From positions 73,144 through 137,143 of the forward strand of contig JABUFB010000011.1 in the NCBI GenBank assembly GCA_013314775.1: a DNA stretch of 64,000 nt, read 5' to 3'. This document shows, piece after piece, positions 62,261 through 64,000 of this stretch. The notes beneath the pieces were generated by a model. It did no database searches. It was not told the DNA's origin and saw nothing but the letters and a program-made list of their open reading frames with translations. Each line of letters starts with the position of its first letter. The first letter of the stretch is position 1. The position numbers and the translations under genes were made by a program. The stretch is from Armatimonadota bacterium. GTDB lineage: Bacteria; Armatimonadota; Zipacnadia; Zipacnadales; JABUFB01.

Positions 62261-63493
62261 ATGGCGAAACTGGCGATCAACGGCGGACCGAAACTGCGCA
62301 CCGAACCCTTCGTCGGCTGGCCCCCGAAGGATGAGGGGTTCCTGACGGCACTCAAAGATGTCCTGGATAGTGGTGTCTGGGGCGTGAGCGGTCCGAAGAA
62401 CAAAGAGCTTTGCGAGAAGTTCGCGGCCTTCCAGCATGCGAAGTTCGCCGTGGGTTCGCCCAATGGTACGAAGGCGCTGGAGCTGGCGCTGATCGGCTGC
62501 GATGTCAGCTACGGTGATGAGGTGATCGTGCCCCCGTACACGTTTATCGCTTCGGCAAGCTCGGTTATCTCCGTGGGTGCGGTGCCGGTGTTTGCGGATA
62601 TTGACCGCGACACATTCTGCCTGGACCCGGCAGCGGTAGAAGCGGCCATCACTCCGTACACAAAGGCCATCATCGCCGTGCACATCGCCGGGATGCCCTG
62701 CGATATGAACGCTCTCAAGGCCATCGCAGCGAAACACGGACTGGTCATCATCGAGGACTGCGCACAGGCCCATGGCGCCGAGTATGAGGGCCGGCGTGTC
62801 GGGGCTATCGGCGATGCTGGAGCGTTTTCCTTCCAGTCTTCGAAGAACGTGACCTCCGGCGAGGGCGGCATGACCGTCACCGATCGACAGGATGTGTGGG
62901 AGAAGGCCTGGAGCTACCACAATATCGGCCGGGTACCCGACGGCGGCTGGTATGACCACCGGGTCTTCGGCACCAATCTGCGCATGACCGAGTTTCAGGC
63001 AGCCCTGATCCTGCGCGGCCTCGAGCTTCTGCCCGAGCACATGGACCGCCGCGACGAGTGTGCCTTCCACTTGCGCAAGCGGCTGGATGAAATCGAGGGA
63101 GTGGGATATCAGGCATTCCCCGCGGGCGCCACGCGTTGCGCATGGCACCTGTTCATCTTCACCTACGACCGCGAGGCCATGCAGGGCGTATCCCGAGATC
63201 GGTTCATCGAAGCCCTCGGAGCCGAGGGCATTCCGATCAGCCGCGGATACAACCCGCTGTACACCGAAGGCATGTTCCGCAAAGGCTGGGACCGCACGAA
63301 GCCGCCGTTCTCGCCCAGCGTCTACAGCGGAGATGTGGATTACGACAAGGTCAGCTGCCCCAACTGCGAGTTCGTGTGCTATGACGGTTCGTTCTGGACT
63401 TCCCAGAGCGTCCTGCTTGGAACCACCAAGGACATGGACGACATAGCGGACGCCATCATCAAGGTGAAGGAGAACCTTGGCGAACTGCAGTAG
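62261..63493 (+). CDS. DegT/DnrJ/EryC1/StrS-family PLP aminotransferase
   Basis: About 410 residues. MAKLAINGGPKLRTEPF is the usual start; the PLP Lys195 lies in FSFQSSKNVTSGEGG, and VIIEDCAQAHGAEY and PYTFIASASSV are the cofactor and substrate motifs. Enzymes of this kind put amino groups on nucleotide-linked keto-sugars for surface glycans, or act on inosose in aminocyclitol synthesis (close sequence feature GGPK). ATG 62261 is chosen, with GGGAG upstream; ATG 62240 is an alternative. Fits sugar supply for the neighbouring glycosyltransferase and ligase. Confidence 0.9.
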   Translation: MAKLAINGGPKLRTEPFVGWPPKDEGFLTALKDVLDSGVWGVSGPKNKELCEKFAAFQHAKFAVGSPNGTKALELALIGCDVSYGDEVIVPPYTFIASASSVISVGAVPVFADIDRDTFCLDPAAVEAAITPYTKAIIAVHIAGMPCDMNALKAIAAKHGLVIIEDCAQAHGAEYEGRRVGAIGDAGAFSFQSSKNVTSGEGGMTVTDRQDVWEKAWSYHNIGRVPDGGWYDHRVFGTNLRMTEFQAALILRGLELLPEHMDRRDECAFHLRKRLDEIEGVGYQAFPAGATRCAWHLFIFTYDREAMQGVSRDRFIEALGAEGIPISRGYNPLYTEGMFRKGWDRTKPPFSPSVYSGDVDYDKVSCPNCEFVCYDGSFWTSQSVLLGTTKDMDDIADAIIKVKENLGELQ

Positions 63494-63527
63494 GCAGACA
63501 ACCGGCGGCCAACTGTCGCGCCGCACG

Positions 63528-64000
63528 ATGAGGTACGCAGCAGGACCGGTGGTCTCGGTCCTGCTGCTTGTGCTCGTGTGCGGTCTCGCGTGCGCGGGAC
63601 GGCTCGAGAAGGTGCTTGAGCGCGGCCCCTTCCCGCACCTGAAGGGCGCTGTGCTGCGCCAGGTCACCGGCAATGCCACTGCGGGCGCCTGGTCTGAACC
63701 GGCGCCGGGGGACTGGGACGGCGACGGCGACATCGACATTATCGCGGGCAGTGGATATGGCGACCTCTTGTACTTCGAACGCCGCGCTGACGGGTTCCTG
63801 TCCGAACCCGTACAGATGCTCCCGGAGCGTTTCTCCCTGATCTACGAGCCGCCGGCGGTGGACCCGGTATCGCCCCAGGTAGTTGATTGGGACGGCGACG
63901 GCGCCCCGGATATTCTCATTGGCATGCGTAGCCGGATCTACCTGTGCAGGCGGCAGGGGATCGGACTTGCGCCACCGCAGGAACTCTTATGCGGCCCGGA
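63528..64000 (+). CDS. Secreted FG-GAP/VCBS-repeat protein, 3' end outside window
   Basis: 157 codons to the window edge. MRYAAGPVVSVLLLVLVCGLACA is a signal peptide. Two calcium-type repeats follow: DWDGDGDIDIIAGSGYGDLLYF and VVDWDGDGAPDILIG, each with the D-x-D-x-D-x-x-D calcium loop of integrin-like FG-GAP/VCBS propellers. The visible part suggests a beta-propeller binding or anchoring protein outside the cell. It starts 35 bp after the aminotransferase on the same strand; no strong RBS seen. Confidence 0.82.
   Translation, partial: MRYAAGPVVSVLLLVLVCGLACAGRLEKVLERGPFPHLKGAVLRQVTGNATAGAWSEPAPGDWDGDGDIDIIAGSGYGDLLYFERRADGFLSEPVQMLPERFSLIYEPPAVDPVSPQVVDWDGDGAPDILIGMRSRIYLCRRQGIGLAPPQELLCGP

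Noticed and set aside
62252-63739. 495-codon minus-strand open frame opposite the DegT aminotransferase
   Set aside because: Antisense shadow of a gene with intact PLP motifs.

Overview
The window is GC-rich bacterial chromosome of about 46 protein genes, closely packed and mostly in strand-consistent runs. I see no tRNA, rRNA, CRISPR array, transposase or phage gene. The likely source is an uncultured member of the Armatimonadota or a related Planctomycetes/Lentisphaerae-like lineage. This is inference, from a DUF1559-type prepilin with the [20 protein letters not shown]...[12 protein letters not shown] style N-terminus, the DapL route to diaminopimelate, and many Gfo/Idh/MocA, sulfatase, FAD-oxidoreductase, fucosidase and jelly-roll secreted proteins.

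Layout. 1-5.4 kb: SIS sugar isomerase (cut by the window edge), LarC with a huge Glu-His repeat, endonuclease IV, a CpsB-type PHP phosphatase and dapL. 5.5-13 kb (minus strand): one long run reading FAD oxidoreductase, glycyl radical enzyme, mutL, miaA, hfq, dapF, then dapL; its likely promoter is at 13.1 kb. 13.2-15 kb (plus): polysaccharide deacetylase and an Mrp/NBP35 ATPase, followed by about 480 bp of structured non-coding DNA. 15.5-19.4 kb (minus): Gfo/Idh/MocA oxidoreductase, MsbA-like ABC exporter, HD hydrolase. 19.8-22.9 kb (plus): ABC ATPase that appears to lack any normal start codon, its permease, and a membrane TPR protein. 23-29 kb (plus): an unrecognised 808-residue protein, an arabinose/fucose-isomerase-like protein, and a secreted phosphoesterase fused to a PQQ-type propeller.

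29-34 kb (minus): sulfatase, a MerR regulator fused to a thioredoxin-like domain, a prepilin, two overlapping DGC-type Cys proteins and an aquaglyceroporin. This is the best candidate here for an undescribed system (thiol/metal/metalloid handling). 34-40.6 kb (minus): rpsO, pnp, dapA, uracil-DNA glycosylase, RNase J, with a strong promoter, leader hairpin and internal terminator-like hairpins. 41-50 kb: alpha-L-fucosidase, GNAT acetyltransferase, a carbohydrate-active lipoprotein, a YhaO/YhaN pair (SbcD/Rad50-like, membrane-anchored), a NagB-like deaminase and a CMD-family protein. 50.5-64 kb (plus): lipB, then two membrane proteins (one O-antigen-ligase-like), large secreted jelly-roll proteins, a GT39/ArnT-like membrane glycosyltransferase, a DegT aminotransferase and an FG-GAP protein running off the end. 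Together these look like a cell-surface glycan and adhesin locus.

How they fit together: dapA, dapL and dapF cover three steps of the diaminopimelate aminotransferase pathway. Hfq, PNPase and RNase J form an RNA-decay set. The sugar enzymes (SIS isomerase, NagB-like, fucosidase, sulfatase, isomerase) fit a polysaccharide-degrading heterotroph.
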